Assembly (NCBI GenBank): GCA_019057975.1
Contig: JAHLWJ010000208.1
Coordinates: 1 to 7,733 of the forward strand
Source of the DNA: Promethearchaeota archaeon
GTDB lineage: Archaea; Asgardarchaeota; Lokiarchaeia; Sigynarchaeales; SOKP01
Reading direction: 5' to 3'
DNA length: 7,733 bases
Shown: positions 6,797 to 7,733 of the stretch, piece by piece
Layout: every line of letters begins with the position of its first letter
How positions within the stretch are numbered: the stretch's first letter is position 1
Program-made: the position numbers and the translations under genes
Notes under the pieces: generated by a model
What the model saw: only the letters and a program-made list of their open reading frames with translations
The model's database searches: none
What the model was told of the DNA's origin: nothing

Positions 6797-7664
6797 TTTA
6801 ATTTCTTATAAGTATATTTTGGCTTTCCAGGATTTATCAACAATTTTAATGCTTTAAAAGTTACGTTCGCAATTATATTAACAAACAAATTACTCTGACT
6901 AATTAAGTTAAATCTATTTTTATATGTGAATTTAACCAATTTTTTATTTCCTGAAGAATCTCGTTCAAATATTGCATCTGGTAAGCAAATATTAAACACC
7001 ATTTTTCTATTAACAGTAATTCTAAACTCAGCATGAATAATAGGATTAAAAATATCCTTTATTTCTGAAATAAATTTTTTTTCTAATCCTTTCTTAAATA
7101 TAACAATCTCATCTCCAGTTGCAAACTTTCTGTAATGAACAATGCAATCACGAATATCTATTAAATAATTAACGGCTGGATCATTAGCAATTTTCTCATA
7201 TAATGGACAATCTGTAGAGCCCTTTTTATATGCTGTGATTGATTTTGGTGATTTTGATATGGTGTTTTAAATAAAGGAGCTAATATGTTTCTAAGATTAT
7301 CAAGACTAATGCGCGCTAGATTTACAAGAGCATGAAATTCAAACATTAACTTTTTAATAGATCTGGAAGATGTGCGTATAACATCTACTTTTATTATTGA
7401 TGTCGGAAGTATTAATTGTTTAGAATACATATCATAAATAACATCTGGTGGTGATATTATATCTAGAACTTGTATTTTTCTATAATATTTAATAATGTTA
7501 CGACAATGATAAATACAACCCCGGAGATGCCACTCTGCTTGCCTGACTATAAGTTCTATATTAGATAATTTGGTTTTCTCTATAGTCTTATCAAATAATT
7601 TTTGTATTATTTTTTCAATTTCATCCAGATCTTTCAAAAAATCATCAAGATTTTTTACAGTCAT
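6793..7664 (-). pseudogene. HEPN-like protein gene split by one -1 frame change (about 290 residues if joined)
   Basis: The first frame starts with ATG at 7664 (AGAGGG 4 bases upstream) and runs to TAA at 7161-7163. From about 7227 on it reads like out-of-frame sequence. A second frame, one base back, is open from 7266 to TGA at 6793-6795 and reads like real protein (DCPLYEKIANDPAVNYLI). Joining them gives 133 + 157 = 290 residues. The switch must lie between 7266 and about 7221; candidate spots are A4 at 7265-7268 and A5 at 7223-7227, the latter in A-AAA-AGG. The first part is helical (FHALVNLARISLDNLRNIL at about 110-128). The second contains IRDCIVHY, where R172, D173 and H177 (joined numbering) form a HEPN Rx4H motif. 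The last 100 residues look beta-rich. It may be a true mutation, a sequencing error in a homopolymer, or programmed frameshifting. The HEPN call is by motif only. Confidence 0.65.
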
Positions 7665-7717
7665 TTTGCCCTCTACTTAAAAGAAATTTACAATTTATTG
7701 TGCTTAGCAAGATTTTA

Positions 7718-7730
7718 GGGACTGTGTTAT
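7718..7730 (+). repeat. GGGACTGTGTTAT motif, right copy of a possible boundary repeat
   Basis: This motif, 53 bases upstream of the ATG at 7664 and at the very edge of the window, matches GGGACTGTTAT at 720-730 in the same orientation. It could be the end of an insertion sequence continuing to the right, a boundary of the island, or chance. The window ends three bases later, so its context cannot be read. Confidence 0.25.
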
Positions 7731-7733
7731 ATT

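Noticed and set aside
6793..7002. A separate 69-residue protein starting at the ATG at 7002
   Set aside because: The frame is open and protein-like far upstream, to 7266, so this is the C-terminal part of the frameshifted gene and not an independent small gene.

Overview
This is an AT-rich window (by eye roughly 30% G+C). Arginine is encoded mostly by AGA/AGG, ATA isoleucine codons are common, and most genes start with ATG behind a recognisable Shine-Dalgarno sequence. That fits an AT-rich bacterium or archaeon. No rRNA, tRNA or housekeeping gene is present to place it further. Every gene with a recognisable domain points to defence or an accessory island.

Layout. Bases 1-266 are the 3' end of an unrecognised + strand gene. 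Bases 267-877 are a very AT-rich non-coding stretch with repeated AATTTAA words and one long inverted repeat. Bases 878-4917 are a tight + strand operon of three genes: (i) a 653-residue fusion of a PD-(D/E)xK nuclease domain and an N6-adenine methylase, (ii) a 199-residue protein with a HEPN RNase-like Rx4H motif, and (iii) a 490-residue specificity (S) subunit with two target-recognition halves. No translocase/helicase (full HsdR) gene is present. The layout therefore resembles the BcgI-type (Type IIB) plan of a fused restriction-modification subunit plus a separate S subunit, with a HEPN gene between them. Bases 4918-4997 are a short GC-rich block unlike its surroundings. It is followed at 5021-5848 by a gene whose N-terminal half shows a PD...ExK nuclease signature and whose C-terminal half resembles DUF5655.

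The right end is on the - strand. Bases 7664-6793 hold what is best read as one gene of about 290 residues broken by a single -1 frame change. Its second half carries another HEPN-like RDxxxH motif. It is followed at 6700-6083 by a membrane-anchored protein of unknown function. The two - strand genes face the + strand block tail to tail.

How it may work (inference). The fused subunit and the S subunit would methylate and cut DNA at a bipartite site. The embedded HEPN protein could act as a second-line RNase that fires when restriction fails, as PrrC does in Type Ic loci, but here without an obvious ATPase/sensor domain. The nuclease/DUF5655 gene may be an accessory effector or a separately acquired cassette. 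The right-hand pair (HEPN-like plus membrane protein) could be a separate defence module, currently inactivated or expressed by frameshifting.
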